Origin: Ursus arctos
Lineage: Eukaryota > Chordata > Mammalia > Carnivora > Ursidae
Reading direction: 5' to 3'
Length of the DNA stretch: 64,000 nucleotides
Assembly (NCBI RefSeq): GCF_023065955.2
Contig: NW_026622919.1
Coordinates: 136,501-200,500 of the forward strand
The notes below the pieces were generated by a model. It did no database searches and had not been told where the DNA came from. It saw only the letters and a list, made by a program, of their open reading frames with translations. Below are positions 1 to 11,160 of the stretch, in pieces. The position numbers and the translations under genes were made by a program. Positions within the stretch are counted from its first letter, which is position 1, and each line of letters starts with the position of its first letter.

Positions 1-709
1 CCAGCTATCATTTAAAGGAGCCAGAACCAAGCTGCTGCATGCTGGAGAAATGTGAGTCAACCTACCACTTGCTGGGGCAATGTGATCATGTTGCCGTTGT
101 CATTTAGCCAACTAACAGATAGGTGAGCTCAGGTGAAACCACAAAATCACTGTCCTATTGAGCCAGACCAAATTGTCCACCCACAGATCCATGAGCACCT
201 AAATGACTGTGTTAAGCCCATAAGCTTCGGAGTGTTTTGTTAAAGAGCAAAAGCTGAAGTAGCAATCATTTCTCCCAAAGCTGTTTATCAAGCCTTCGGC
301 CCCTTCTCCCATAGATATGAAATGACCCCACTATATCTCTTCTGTTTTTATAGAATCAGGAATCTGTGCTTGGATTTCTGTTCTGGTCCCACCCAGGCAG
401 CTTTGTAACCCTCTGGCCACATCCCAGCTGCAGGAGCCTTCAGTAGGGAGGTGTTTGCCCCTCACCCTTGAGCCTCAGGAATTCAAGGCTTGGAGTGCAG
501 ACACCACTCCCGATCTAAAACTTAGGTTCCTCGGTCTTCTGAAAAGAGGGTCTTTCCTGGAACTTGTCATGGCTGCTTTCAAAAACTTGGGCCACATTTA
601 AGCAGATGCCCAAAGGATTACTTGACCCCAAAAATGTGAGCTGAGGCTGAAAGAAACTGATGCAGTTCTGGTCAGACTCTCCGTAGGGCGCTGGGTGGCA
701 GCAGAGGAG
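1..709. other. unassigned non-coding sequence
   Basis: No gene, repeat family or strong signal was recognised here. Base composition is mixed and stops are frequent in all frames. It is probably intergenic or intronic. Confidence 0.5.
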
Positions 710-808
710 AGCAAATTAACTCTTCCTTCTGTGCATCTCTTCTGTGTTTCAGCAAATTAACTCTTCCTTCTGTGCGTCTCTTCTGTGTTTCAGCAAATTA
801 ACTCTGGG
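710..808. repeat. 41-bp short tandem repeat, about 2.4 copies
   Basis: The phrase starting agcaaattaactc recurs at 710, 751 and 792, giving a period of 41 bases. The first two copies differ at one base (gtgcatctc against gtgcgtctc), and the third breaks off after about 16 bases. This is a simple local duplication. The 70-codon frame across it (744-956) gains length from the repeat and is not a credible gene. Confidence 0.85.
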
Positions 809-1489
809 TTCTGTGTGTTGCTGTGATTTACTGGCTTGCGCTGTTCTGTTTCTCGTGCTAGAAGCTTCATCAGGGAAGGCTTTGGACCAGAACTCTTGGC
901 CTCAAAGGGGATCAGGATCCCTGACAGGCAAAAACATTAACACATACAGCGCCTAGCGCACAGTGGGCGATGGGCCAGAAATAGGAGTCCCTTTCTTTCC
1001 CCGCACCACACCCCTCCTGGAACTGTGCCCATCACACAGCAAAAAGAACAAACTCCCTGGCAGACTCCTGCTCCACAAAGTTGTCACTTGGGGGTGTAGT
1101 GGGGGGACAATCATGAAATGCCTAGTTGTACCGTTTGTGCAGAAGCAACACAGCTAGCCCCAGCGGCCTGGACAGTGCCCGTCTCAGGGCTACAGAAATC
1201 TGCTCACCGCACTCAGGCATGCAGGCACCAGGCTGGCAGGAGCAACCCCTCAGCACACACTGTCCACACTTGCAGCAGAGGAAAGTTTTGCTCTCTGCAC
1301 AATTCCAGCAAGTCACACAGCAAGTCACCAGGGCAGAGGTGGGGAATTGAACACCTGAGGGCAGTCATTCCCATGGGGGGGAGGTTGCACCTCCCACAGT
1401 GAGGCCCAGGCAGATGAGGGAATTTGTTGCTACCTGATCGAGGCCCCCCCAGCATGTGTAGGGGAGCCAGGTGCAGCAGGGAAGACCCC
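809..1489. other. unassigned GC-moderate sequence
   Basis: Several overlapping short frames lie on both strands between about 960 and 1455. None has a recognisable domain, and they overlap each other in conflicting frames. I see no repeat family that I can name. Confidence 0.4.
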
Positions 1490-2070
1490 CTTCCTTTTTT
1501 CTTTTGTTTTGTTTTTTTGGTTTTTGTCTTAAACAGTGTTTTCTTTAATATCTGTTATTCGTTACAAATTAATAGTAAAGTTATTTAAAAGAATTAAGGG
1601 TCTGGGGTGTATTTAATGTCAATTTTGGAGGTTTTAGAATTAAATTGAGAAAGTATTTAACATATCACTTGTGACTAATTTTCAGACCTACTTAGTTATT
1701 TAAAATGACCAATTATGGTTAGGGTTAACATATACAAGTGCAACCAAAAATTCGAATGTGCAACAAAAGATTTCCTATAAAAAAAAGGACAAAACTAAAT
1801 ACATAAAATTGTATTATAAATATCAGGAAACTTCAACCATCCACAGTGATTATCTTTTTCACATAGAAAAGTAGCAATCTCTTCCCCACACACACTTTCG
1901 GAAAAGAGCTCCAGTGCGTGGAACTCTACCCCGAACTGCTGGTCTAACACCAGCTTCTTTGCAGAGCTGCCCAGTCCTTCCTTCCAGACACAGCGTGTTG
2001 CAGGAGCCTCTGGCCAAGGGCCTTGCTGGGGCATGCCTGGACCATGAAGGGCGCCTTGCCATGAGGTCAA
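1490..2070 (-). pseudogene. possible 3'-end retrocopy (minus strand), parent unknown
   Basis: Read on the minus strand, an A/T-rich stretch ends with an ATTAAA hexamer near 1540, followed within about 20 bases by an A-rich run (T-rich on plus, 1495-1530). That is the layout of a poly(A) tail, so a retrocopied 3' UTR is possible. Upstream on the same strand is a 91-codon frame (1795-2070) matching nothing I know. No TSD was found. Alternatives are a decayed LINE 3' end or simply an A/T-rich block in GC-rich surroundings. Confidence 0.25.
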
Positions 2071-2237
2071 AGAGGGATTTGAGTGAAAGAAAAGAGGGTC
2101 TGTGAAGAGGGCAGGTGGGGCTTCATGTACAAAGGTCTGGTTCCTGAGGGAGCAGCCGGGTGGCCTGTGCAGAACAGAGGGTTAGGGACACAGGCTCCTA
2201 ACTTTGAGGCTGGCAGCATCTCCACCCTGAGGTCCTG

Positions 2238-2960
2238 GCCATTCACTAATTTATTCATAACTCATGTTACTGAGCACCACCTGTGTGCTAACCACCACTC
2301 CAGGTGCTGGGAAGACAAGGCCCCTGTGTCCCAAGAGCTTTGGTTTTTGCAGAGACAGATCATGGACAAGAGAATGAGACGCGAGCAGAGGTGTGAATGA
2401 AGTGAGGGCCGGCTACGCCCGTGCCGGGGGAAGAGCGTTCCAGCAGATGAACAGGGTGTACAAAGGTCCTGAGGTAGGGGTGCATGGTTGAGGGGAGCCA
2501 GAGCCCAGAGTATCTGGAGGACAGCAAGGATGGTGAGGACAAAGGGCCACTGCACATGGGGAAGCACGGTGAAGACTTTGGGTTTCATTAGAAACGAGAT
2601 ATGAGAGAGGAACACCATGACCTGGTCTTTTCAAAATAATCTTTTTGGCTGGTTGGAGAAGAAAAGACCGTGGGCAGGCAGGAGGACAGCAGAGACTGTT
2701 GGGAGACTACGGTAATGCCGGTCCCGGTGACGTGGCTTCCACCAGCAGAGGGCAGGTGGTGGATTGGGAATATGCTGTAAACTCCGGGCCATCAGGAATT
2801 CAAGGGTGGATGTGGGGCTCCTGAGGAAAAGCTGCATTGAGATGATGCCGGGATTTTGCCCTAAGCATCTGGAAAACAGAGATTTCAGGGGTGGCTGGAG
2901 GGCTTTGTTTTGGATGTCCTGGGAGAGGAGCTGGGGGTGGGGGAGACCACCCAAGGCAGC
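2238..2960 (-). mobile_element. L2 LINE fragment, 3' part, antisense
   Basis: The left end resembles the reverse complement of the L2 3' end (tactgagcaccacctgtgtg, then the 'aggtgctggga' phrase). It runs on into sequence I recognise as the reverse complement of the C-terminal part of the L2 reverse-transcriptase frame: 'ggaagagcgttccag', 'caaaggtcctgaggt', and 'gaagactttgggttt' followed by a decayed end. About 720 bases of one old copy seem to be collinear. It is heavily mutated with no open frame. Plus-strand frames of 105-157 codons over it are shadows. Confidence 0.7.
2739..2756 (+). promoter_or_regulatory. CTCF-like motif
   Basis: CCACCAGCAGAGGGCAGG agrees closely with the CTCF core (CCASYAGRKGGC). 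It lies inside the old L2 copy. The motif is seen directly; binding is inferred. Its orientation is plus, facing the minus-strand motifs at 6464 and 7071. Confidence 0.4.
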
Positions 2961-4026
2961 GAGCCTGGGGACACCTCAACATCCAGAAGTGGGGGAGTGG
3001 GTACCTGTGGTACAGGAGACTGAGGAGGAGCCAAGAGACCCTGTGAGGAAGCATTGGGAGCCTGGTGCTGGGCTGTCCTGCTCAAGGCACAGAGCTGAAG
3101 CTTGTCCTGCCTCCTCTTGTCTGCTCCCCGCCCCCGTGTCTCTGCCCCTGAGGGCCTCAGAGAATGGTACCCTGTGGGGTCTACTGTCTCCCTTCTCCCC
3201 TTTGCCCGCCCTGGCCCTCCCCGCTCTGACATACTGAGTTTCTGGCTGCCTCCTGGGCCACCCAAACGGGACAAGCAGGAAAAACTGGCTTGGTCCTGAG
3301 GCACAGTTCCAGCTTTGCTTCTGGCCTGTAAGGGGGGTTCACAGGCCTTCCCTCGGGGGGCTTTCCTCCAGGAAACTGTCCCCCACCTGTTATCTGAGAG
3401 CTTCTGTCTGCAGTGCCTTGCAGGGCTCAGCCTCCTCCAGGAACACTTTTCTGTGGAAAGATTCCAGTAGGACACAATCCGTGAAGGGCAAATTAATTTG
3501 TTGTCTGGATTCTCCTGTTGAGAAAGAAGACAAGATGTAGCCTGGTGCTCACGTCCTTCAGAAGCAGGCACACGTGGACCATATGTGTGTTCTACAATGC
3601 CGCACAACGTGACCAATAGATCTGTTCGGGGCTGCGGTCCGTCAGGGCAGAGGGGACTCGGGCGGGAGCTCTGTGCTGGAACAGGAAGGGGGGCAGAAAA
3701 GAAGGCATTGGCAGAGAGGGGGTATAGAAGACAGTAGCTCACATGCCCCCCAAGTAGCAGAGCAGGGGCCAGAGATGGGGAGACAGGGCTCAGGATGGAG
3801 GAAGTCGGAGAGACTGAGGCACCAAGCCACACACACAGGACACGGCATGTCCTCTGTGGCAGGTTCCTTGACCTGTCTTAGGGGGGAAAAAAGCACTAAA
3901 AATAAAAAGCATAAAGCATAAAGTTGAACCAAATTCCAATGGCTGCGCTAACCCTTCAACAAGGCTCGATTTTAAAGTAACCTTTTTTGTCCTTTCCACA
4001 AACCTCCCCTCTTCCCTTCTTAGCTT
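2961..4026. other. unassigned GC-rich sequence
   Basis: This stretch holds the body of a 315-codon minus-strand frame (2885-3832) that I do not accept as a gene. Its sequence is low in recognisable motifs, other frames are open alongside it, and it begins inside the L2 copy. Nothing else was identified. Confidence 0.45.
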
Positions 4027-4650
4027 TTGTTTCAGGAACCCGGTAGCACCCTGAAAACAACTAACGAAGAGGGCAGCTCATACACAATTGCTGGATCTCC
4101 CTGTAAAGCCCCCAGCCCCTTCCTCGGGGCGGGCGGGGTGGTGGTGCAGTCCTTTGGAGGCCGGAGTCCGCTGCAGCCTCCTTTGCCTGGCGGAGCGATG
4201 AAGCTCCTGGTCCTCTTTATCCCAAACTCTGTCTTCGTATTGTATTTTGGCTCCAAAGCACAGAGGTCTGTTTTTGACAGTAGTTACCTATTTAATCAGT
4301 TACCTCCACTTAACTCCCTATAAAACAGGTCACTGTGTGGGTGACAAGGGTGCCCTCTTGGGGCAAGGGCCAAACTCTGGTCAGGCTCTCTCACACTCTC
4401 TTCCTACCTAGGCCACATTCTCGGTCTGCTGAGCTGTCTTAGCAAGGAATCCCCCACCCCAACCCTGACCAACCTCCTCTCCCTAATTCTCCATTCCCAT
4501 CCTCTCCTGCCCATTGGGTATGAATCCCCACTGCTCCCTGTTATTTCAGGGCTTGAATTCAGTCTCTCCCCACTATTGCCAAAGTCTTGAATAAAGTCTT
4601 TCTTGCACTTTCCAGCAAGTGTTTGGTGAATAATTTCCTTACCAAGGGCT
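4027..4650 (+). mobile_element. retroviral LTR-like segment (ERV1/gamma type), solo or partial
   Basis: Around 4300-4330 there is a TATA-like 'ctataaaac'. Near 4590 the sequence 'tgaataaagtctttcttgc' is followed by 'ttccagcaagtg' and 'tggtgaataa'. An AATAAA with a short T-rich R/U5 tail and a 'GGTGAAT' phrase is the usual end of a gammaretrovirus-like LTR. A second R/U5-like phrase lies at 4190-4260 ('ctgtcttcgtattg'), so two LTR pieces of different families may abut. I see no primer-binding site, no gag/pol/env and no exact TG...CA boundaries. The family is unnamed. Confidence 0.4.
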
Positions 4651-5262
4651 GCGAGGGAAAGTGCCATGAGTGCCCGGCCGTGCAGGAGAACACCCAGCCC
4701 CTGTCTGCTTGCTGCTCTCAATGACTGGCACTCCAGTGGTGCGTCTGGCCCCAAGAGGGCCACAGACACATGCACGAACCTTGAAACAAAGGGCTGATGT
4801 CCCCGGACAGACACCCTCCGGTGGCAGCAGCGTGAAGGACTTCCGTGGGGTAGCAGCAGGCAAAGTCCTTAGATGCCAGGTGTGCTTTTTGAACTTTAGG
4901 CAAATGTGGAAATATCACCTCTTGGTACAAGTCCCATGGAAAAATAAGTGGAGGGTCAGATCTCCCACCTCTGATGCAGAAAGAGGGGACTCGTGGCAAC
5001 TGACGTGTGCAAAGGCAAAAGGCTGCTCTCCTCTTGAGGCCTCTTAGCACAGGCATTGTTAGGTCTTGTGAACGTCCCAAGCCTCCAATTTCAGCGGCCT
5101 GTTGGGCAGCGGTCAGGGGTTGCAAGAGCATTTACACCCTGGCCCACCCAGCTAACCTACTCTCACAAGAAAAGAATGCAGATTAATCATTAGGAATCAC
5201 GATAGAAGCAAATCTCTGGTGACTTGTGTATTTATCGACTTGTAGAATAAGGGTCTGGATAC
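4651..5262. other. unassigned sequence between LTR-like segment and candidate exon
   Basis: Overlapping frames of 125 codons (plus, 4670-5047) and 137 codons (minus, 4718-5131) cover the same bases in opposite directions with no recognisable domain. One CxxC...H pattern in the plus frame lacks the second histidine of a C2H2 zinc finger. Confidence 0.4.
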
Positions 5263-5466
5263 CTGCTGGGCCTTGTAGCACGCTCAGACCTAAAGTGTAG
5301 GTGTCGGAAACTCCAGGCCTAAACTCCAGACGGTAGAAAGACGATTCTTCATGCTGCAGGTCGCTGAGAACCCTGCGGCTGAGGGTGACGGAGCCAACCT
5401 GGCGATCTGTGTTTACAGAGCAGGGACAGCAGCCGCTGACAGCCCCGATGGGGTCGCAGCTCCTGC
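5263..5466 (-). other. candidate exon (minus strand), unassigned
   Basis: On the minus strand a pyrimidine-rich tract ending tttccagtttcag precedes an open 204-base segment. The segment ends at CAG|GTATCC, a usable but not perfect donor. With these borders the segment enters and leaves in phase 1, as many extracellular-module exons do. Third codon positions are clearly C/G biased, especially in the first half. The peptide starts SCDPIGAVSGCCPC, a cysteine-rich patch faintly like a laminin EGF start, and continues with no domain I can name. It could be a real exon, an exon fossil, or chance. No partner exon was found. Confidence 0.25.
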
Positions 5467-6463
5467 CTGAAACTGGAAAGACGTGTGCACACACTCACAC
5501 ACACAAACCATCGCTTGTCCAGGCGCATGCAGCGGTCGGAATCCCCGGAGGACGTCTAATAGCAGCCCCGAGTAGGTGCCAGGAAGTGCTGTTTGAGTTA
5601 ATGAACACTGCACTTTACTCACGTAAGTTGCCCTGAGGGACTTAGCGATGAAAAGACAAGGGAATAGTCCCTAAATGTCCACAAGAAAGAAAGGACTTGC
5701 CCGTTTAAGTCAGCACCCCTAGTGTGCTCCTAAGGAAACTTACTCAATGAGTGATGAGCAGAGAACCCTTGCATCCCACAGGCTGCAGTCCTCACCAGCC
5801 AGGACAGCCAGAGCTGAGCTTCCCTTGCCCACTCGGAAGTGGGGTGACCCCCAGAAGGGCTCTGTCAGATGCAAGTGCAAGACAGTTTTCAAAACAGTTT
5901 TCTGTTCAGAGTGTGGTTTAACCGTTCAGGGAGAGAGTTCAAAGGAGAACGACTGTGAGGAAGCCGGTGAGGAAGACGCATGAGGGGTCGGGGTGCCCTT
6001 TCACACCAGCCTCAGGTCTGACTCAGGAGGGGATAGTGGGTCTCTCCTCCCACGTTCTGCAGGGAGGACCAGGGCAGCTCAGCAAACCACAAACAGAAGG
6101 GCACCTGGAGCTGCAAGCTGCCAGCTTCCCAAGTAAGTGATGAGGTAGGCTAAAGGCAAACAGCCTCACGAGGACGGAAGCAGGGCAGCCTACGGTTGGT
6201 GTTTAGACAGGAAGGGACAGGGCCGCCCTCTCCCACCCTCCCCTCTCTGGCCGTAGCTCCCAGACGTGTGCACGCACTCACACACACACGCCCATCGATC
6301 TACTCCACGTGTGACGTGACACAGAGGCACGGAAACAGCAGCACAAGGAGAGAAGACGAAAGGGACAAGAACACTGCAGCTCTGGTGAGTCAACGAGCCA
6401 GCCAGCAGATCCCCTAACAAACGTGAGAGAGGGCCAGGGAGCAGCAGCGTCTACTGCACACCG
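5467..6463. other. unassigned sequence with two short CA tracts
   Basis: Two CA-rich tracts with similar left flanks lie at about 5480-5510 and 6262-6296 (both begin gacgtgtgcac). A possible plus-strand exon at about 6017-6132 has a weak cctcag acceptor and a good A|GTAAGTGA donor, but its content is unremarkable. Nothing else was recognised. Confidence 0.35.
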
Positions 6464-6483
6464 TTGGCGCCACCTGCTTGCAG
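6464..6483 (-). promoter_or_regulatory. CTCF-like motif (minus strand)
   Basis: The reverse complement reads CTGCAAGCAGGTGGCGCCAA, matching the CTCF core except at one or two positions. Occupancy is inferred only. Confidence 0.35.
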
Positions 6484-7319
6484 AGACACAGCTAGTGGCC
6501 AAGTGGAAGGAGCGTTTCAATCACCCCAGACTCCTACGTCGAGTGGCACAAATCCCGAGGAAGGGTGGACGCCAACAAGGTGGGAGCGAGTCGGCCTGTT
6601 AAGAAAATGCTGCGACATCTGTTTCTGCATTAAAATATCAATTTCAAATAAAGACGTTAGATTATGCCATTACTACAATCAAAAGTAGAAAATGTACAAA
6701 GAGTTCAGTAATGTAGGTTGTTTAAAAATAGGACATTCCGCCTCTTTCTAGAATTTGTGAGGTTAGTACGGTGGCATGTAAAAGCCGTGTCTGTGTAGAG
6801 CCCACAGAAAGGGCCAAACGGCAAGGAGCCCGCAAAGGAGGAGGGGGTGAGGCCCACTGTCACACAGATGCTGGCATCGCGCGTCTGGAGGCTGAGACGC
6901 AGCTCCCAGGAAGGAGTGCAGAGACGCCCAGGGACAAGGTGGAGCCTTGTAGAGGGACACACCGCTCCAAGAGCTTCCCACCAGCAGCTATTGTTTTCTG
7001 ATGTGGTGTTTCACTACTGAATTATTTTATAGGAAAAAGCCATTCTAAAGATTCGGATATGTGTTTGCCCTTAGCGCCATCTGGAGCAAGCCCCCTGCTC
7101 ATGCACCAAGGCCAGGCTCAGCGCTGCAGGAGCGGGGAGCTCGGAGCCCCTGGCTGGAGAGCTTCACACGGCGGGACTCACTGCCACCGGATGTCCACAC
7201 TGCTTCTCGCAGCGGAACAGGAGCTGAGAACCAGGAACCTGGCGAGCATGAGGGAGCCAGGAGTCAGGATGCACAGAGCAGTGGCATCTAAACGCGGTGA
7301 CCACGACCCTGGTCAGAAA
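6484..7319. other. unassigned sequence, A/T-rich at 6600-6780
   Basis: An A/T-rich patch with an AATAAA at about 6648 sits between GC-richer flanks. No repeat family or gene was recognised. Short frames at 6771-7001 and 7059-7520 have no domain and run into CA repeat sequence. Confidence 0.4.
7071..7091 (-). promoter_or_regulatory. weak CTCF-like motif (minus strand)
   Basis: The reverse complement contains CTCCAGATGGCGCTAA, sharing the GGCGCTA end of the CTCF motif but deviating in the centre. It is weaker than the motif at 6464. Confidence 0.2.
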
Positions 7320-7425
7320 GGGTCCACGCACGCACAAGCACACGTACACCTGCACGCAACACTCGCACACGGGAACACATACATATGCACGCACAACACA
7401 CGCAAGTGCACACATGTGCCTGCCC
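7320..7425. repeat. degenerate (CA)n tract
   Basis: Interrupted runs of CA and CGCA dinucleotides. Open frames through it translate to histidine/threonine repeats and are artefacts of the tract. Confidence 0.75.
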
Positions 7426-7589
7426 AAGTAACAGAATGGCTCATCCTTGCTACCAGAGGCAGGTGCCATCTAATAACTGATGGGAATGTTCCCTCTGATG
7501 TGCTCTGTGCGTTTTGGTGAGAACAGGCTTCGCGTGCAGGTGTGGGCAGCTCTCCCACGCATCTTCATGGAGTGAGGGTCAGTGATGTC

Positions 7590-7700
7590 AGCTCCTTCAC
7601 GAGCACCCACCTGTACCTGGTGCCAGGCCCTTCGCCGAGCTGAGCTCACCTGCTCCTGACTTACAGAGGATGAAGCCCAGGCTCAGAGAGACAGCCCTGG
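7590..7700 (-). mobile_element. MIR SINE fragment, antisense
   Basis: Phrases 'gtgccaggcccttcg' and 'gaggatgaagcccaggctcagagaga' match the antisense MIR core (gtgccaggcactgtg ... gatgaggaaactgaggc). The copy is heavily decayed. Confidence 0.5.
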
Positions 7701-8094
7701 CCGCCTCCACGTTCCTGAATCTCTGTGCAGTGTTGGATTGCCTTGGAGTAGGACACGGTCCTGGGGTGTGCCATGACTTACTTATTCAATAGGCCTTTTG
7801 CTTCACATAAACAGAAGTTATCGTGCCCAACTTTTTCTTTATCGTAAAGAATGTTAAAGGAAGTACCTCTGCCCAACTCTTTCCATACACATTAGAATCC
7901 TTCAGATAAAGCCCCAGAAGTGGAGGGGCTCCATCGAAGGGTAGGTGTTTCTGATTCCCTTGCAGTGTGTTGCTGACTTGCTCTCCAGAACGCCTGGGCC
8001 CATTCACCTTCCAGTGGCAGGTGGGATTGGCCATCCCACCCACCTTTGCAGCCCGGGGTCCTGACATCCTCTCTATCTCTGCCATTGCTCAACC
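7701..8094. other. unassigned sequence
   Basis: Short conflicting frames on both strands. Nothing recognised. Confidence 0.4.
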
Positions 8095-8215
8095 CACATT
8101 CAAAGCTGAGCCAGGTCAGTTCAGGCAGTGTAAAGGCAGCCCGGGCCTTGGCATCAGGCACGTCTGGAACTGAGGCCAACTGACCTTCCCCTCAGTTTTC
8201 TTATGTGGAAACAGG
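8095..8215 (+). mobile_element. MIR SINE fragment
   Basis: The order 'gccttggcatcaggcacgtctg', a decayed centre, then 'cctcagttttcttatgtg' follows the plus-orientation MIR core and its 'cctcagtttcctcatctgt' tail phrase. Confidence 0.5.
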
Positions 8216-9221
8216 TGGAGGTTTGGAGCTGAGCACGGCCAGCACTAAGCTCACGTCAACCGTGGCTGTTCTGCAGACCCCCCTATGGCTCAGCTGGGCT
8301 TGTTGCTGCTGAGGCCCACCAGATGGGAGCCCTGGGAGGGCAGACACCTCCCAGACGCCTGGTGCTCCTCAGAGTACCTCATGCGGGAGGCTTGGTTAAA
8401 ACAACCAGCCACACTTTCATTCTTGGATGCTGGGCTGCTGTAGGCACGTGAGGGTGTGAGTGTGCACAGGTCACTGCTGGTGTGCCTGCACCCTGGGGCA
8501 GGGGCCCTAAGTGGAAGGCTGTTGTCGAATTCCCCAGCTGCCTCCACTGGGTGCTGCAGGGCAGGGATGGGTGGGGAGGGGCATCACTGGTGCTGAGCTG
8601 GGGGGTGTGGCATGGCCAGTGCCAGCTGCACAGATGTTGCTCTAAGGACGCCCTGCAGAGCCTCAGATGCACTCCAGAGAAGAGTGGGGTGCCTGTGCGG
8701 CCATGGAGCTTGATTTGCAGACGAGTTGCTGAAGGAGACCTGGGGTGTGGGGACAAAAAACTGACCCTCTAGTGTCCACACATTGGGAAGGACTCTAGGC
8801 TCCAACAGCCATCCTCTCCTCCTTCCTCCAAATTCAACAAACATTCTGAATTCCAAAATGCCTCTGTTCCCAAGGGTTTTGCAGGAAGGACTGTGGCCCT
8901 CAGTAACATCGGGTAGTGGAAGGGCTATGGTTCTGAGGCGAGGCTTCGCAGGTGAGAAAGGGGGCAGCGTCCTCGAGGCCCCTCAGAGTCCTCTTGGCCA
9001 GCACAGAGGTGGTCCACATCTGCCCAGTGTGGGCTGGGAATTGGTCACTGCAGCTGGAGGCACTCTGACAAATGAGCTCTGCCCACGCCACACAATTCCG
9101 CAGTAAGGCACACCCCAGGCACTCCCTAGCCTGCTGAACTGGTCACCAGGGTGAGGAGGGTTTAGCGTTCATAAACTGAAATGGGTCACTGGAATTACTG
9201 GGGCTTTGAGTCTATATCAGC
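8216..9221. other. unassigned GC-rich sequence
   Basis: Frames of 85-125 codons on both strands overlap over 8290-9106. None carries a known motif. No repeat family was recognised. Confidence 0.4.
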
Positions 9222-9362
9222 CTTACAGTCTGGCTCACGCATCTCCTAACGCACCGGCACACACAAATCACACACGCTTATGCACGCCCACACGCCCAGC
9301 TCCACACACAGAGGCGCACACTCACACATGCGCACACAGCCCTCCCACACAGGACGCAGCGA
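9222..9362. repeat. degenerate (CA)n microsatellite
   Basis: Interrupted CACACA and CGCACA units over about 140 bases. It is long enough to be polymorphic and could adopt Z-DNA. Confidence 0.75.
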
Positions 9363-9764
9363 CGCTAACAGGCGTAGGACACAATGTTTCCTGGAGCCCT
9401 CGCGTCCATTCCTCCTTCAGTCTGTGACCGTCTCTCATTCTTTCTTGGTTTTTCAACCTTTGACAACTTTGAAGAGAACTGCTCAGGTACTTTGTGGAAA
9501 TACCTGATGTTTTCTCCTGTTTCGATTGGGATTATGGATTTGGGGAAGAATACCGCAGAGACGAAGGGCCCTTCTCATACATCGCGCCGGGACGTGTGAT
9601 ACTATCACGACTTACCACAGAGATGCTGACCTTTGCCGCCTGGCTCCCCACCGAGAAGCCGCTCTGCTGTTCCCGTTCCGTCCGTCAGAAGCAAGTCACG
9701 AAGTGTAGCGCACACACGTGTGGGCGGTGGTGACTGGGCTCTGTCCCCTAGAGGAAGGACCATC

Positions 9765-9958
9765 AGGGGGGCTCAGTCGGTTAAGGGTCAGAGTTGGGCT
9801 CAGGTCATGATCTCAGGGTCCTGGGATCGAGCCCCGCGTAGGACTCCCTGCTCAGCGGGGAGTCTGCTTCTTCCTCTGCCTCTGTCCCTCCGCCTGCTCA
9901 TGGGCTCCCTCTCTCTCAAATAAATAAATAAAATCTTTTTTAAAAATTAAAAAAGAAA
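9765..9958 (+). mobile_element. Can-SINE (SINEC, tRNA-derived), full length
   Basis: It starts with the carnivore-specific head (ggctcagtcggttaag), has a pol III B-box-like GGGATCGAGCCC at about 9825, then the CT-rich body, and ends in (AAATA)n with an A-rich tail. This is the lineage-restricted SINE of carnivores and is the key evidence for the host group. It lies at the left edge of an L1 remnant. A clear TSD was not found. Confidence 0.9.
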
Positions 9959-11160
9959 TCCTTCTACATAAATTAATGATATTTAGGGGAGATTCTTTGA
10001 GCCTATGCAAATATCCGGTTTCTCCTAAAGTTTTGCAAACTAATTTTAACATTCATTTGTGGATCTGTGGCATTATTACGACAGGGGTCTGACGGTCGTT
10101 TTCTGTTTCCCTTCTACATTGCTGTTCTACTTTACAGGATTTCTATTTCCCCTCTACATTTTTCGTTTCTTTCAACACTTATTATTTGCAATCTGTCTGT
10201 AAGAAAGATGAGCCCCTTTCTCCTAGTTTCTATTTGTCCAACCATGTATTTGTAGTGGCACAAATAAATGTATTGTATTTTTTGGGTTATAGTCCAGTAC
10301 TTTTTAATCTTTTTATTATTATTTTTTGGCATGTCCTTACTTTCTAGGCCTGCGAGACCCTCCAGGCTCACCCTCATTTTCTCTGCCTTAGCCCTAGTGT
10401 CAGGCATTTCTCCGAGGAACCTGTGTCCTTCTACTGAAGGTGCTGTTTAGAAACTAAGTTCTGGGCATAAAGTATTCTTGCTGCCAGTGGGGTGTTTTGT
10501 GCTTCCAGGCATCTCAGAGGGCAAAGCTAGAAAATTCGGGTATGGTACTAACCCACGTGCACACGCACATCGACGTTGACTTTTTATCTCTCGGCCTCTC
10601 TGTGAGGAAAGCGTGAGTCCATACTGACCTGAGCAATTACAGCTGAGTGCCCGAGTGTTCCTTCTGGCCTTCTCCCCACACTTACCCGAAACCCCCTCGT
10701 CCAGCTGTGAGAAGCCCGCTCCTGTTCTCTCCAGTGTGTTTACTTGTGAGACCCTCACTACATGTGAAGTGGTTCAGAGCTGCCAACCTGTGGGACATAA
10801 ATTTACCCACCAGAGTTCAGTGTTTGTGTACAGGTGTTCTGCGAAGTTGCCCAGGTCAGCTCCTTTATGTTGGCTCTCTCCACGAGGGTGGGTCCTCCAC
10901 CTAATACTCCAGGCCCCACTCAGCCTGCACCTGCCTGGGGAACCCCCACACCTCAGCTGCCCTTGGTCTTGTTCACATATGCAGGGTTACCCTTTGTGGT
11001 GTCCTTTGGGGTTTCTCAAGTGTGTGGAGTCATGTACCGCCATCACAGAACCACACAGAACAATTTCATGACCCTAAAACTTCCCTTCGTCAACCCCTGA
11101 CAACCACTGTTCTGTTTTCTGTCCTTATAATTATGCCTAACCCAGAAAAAAAAAAAAAGA
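9959..11160. mobile_element. old L1 (L1M-type) remnant
   Basis: The phrases 'gggttatagtccagtact', 'cttactttctaggcctgcgaga' and 'tctgggcataaagt' follow an L1M 3' region that I recognise. Further right, 'aatttcatgaccctaaaa' and 'ccctgacaaccactgttctg' follow the antisense L1 3' end. All open frames are broken. The likely orientation is minus, but I am not certain. An A13 run ends the block at about 11158. Confidence 0.55.

Noticed and set aside
2885..3832. 315-codon minus-strand frame
   Set aside because: It begins inside an old L2 copy, no domain or splice support is visible, and neighbouring frames are also open.
4878..4935. CxxC...F...H zinc-finger-like pattern in a plus-strand frame
   Set aside because: The second histidine is missing and no repeat of the motif follows.
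5850..5983. Cys-rich peptide with acidic tail in a plus-strand frame
   Set aside because: No splice support, no family match and a short span; likely chance.
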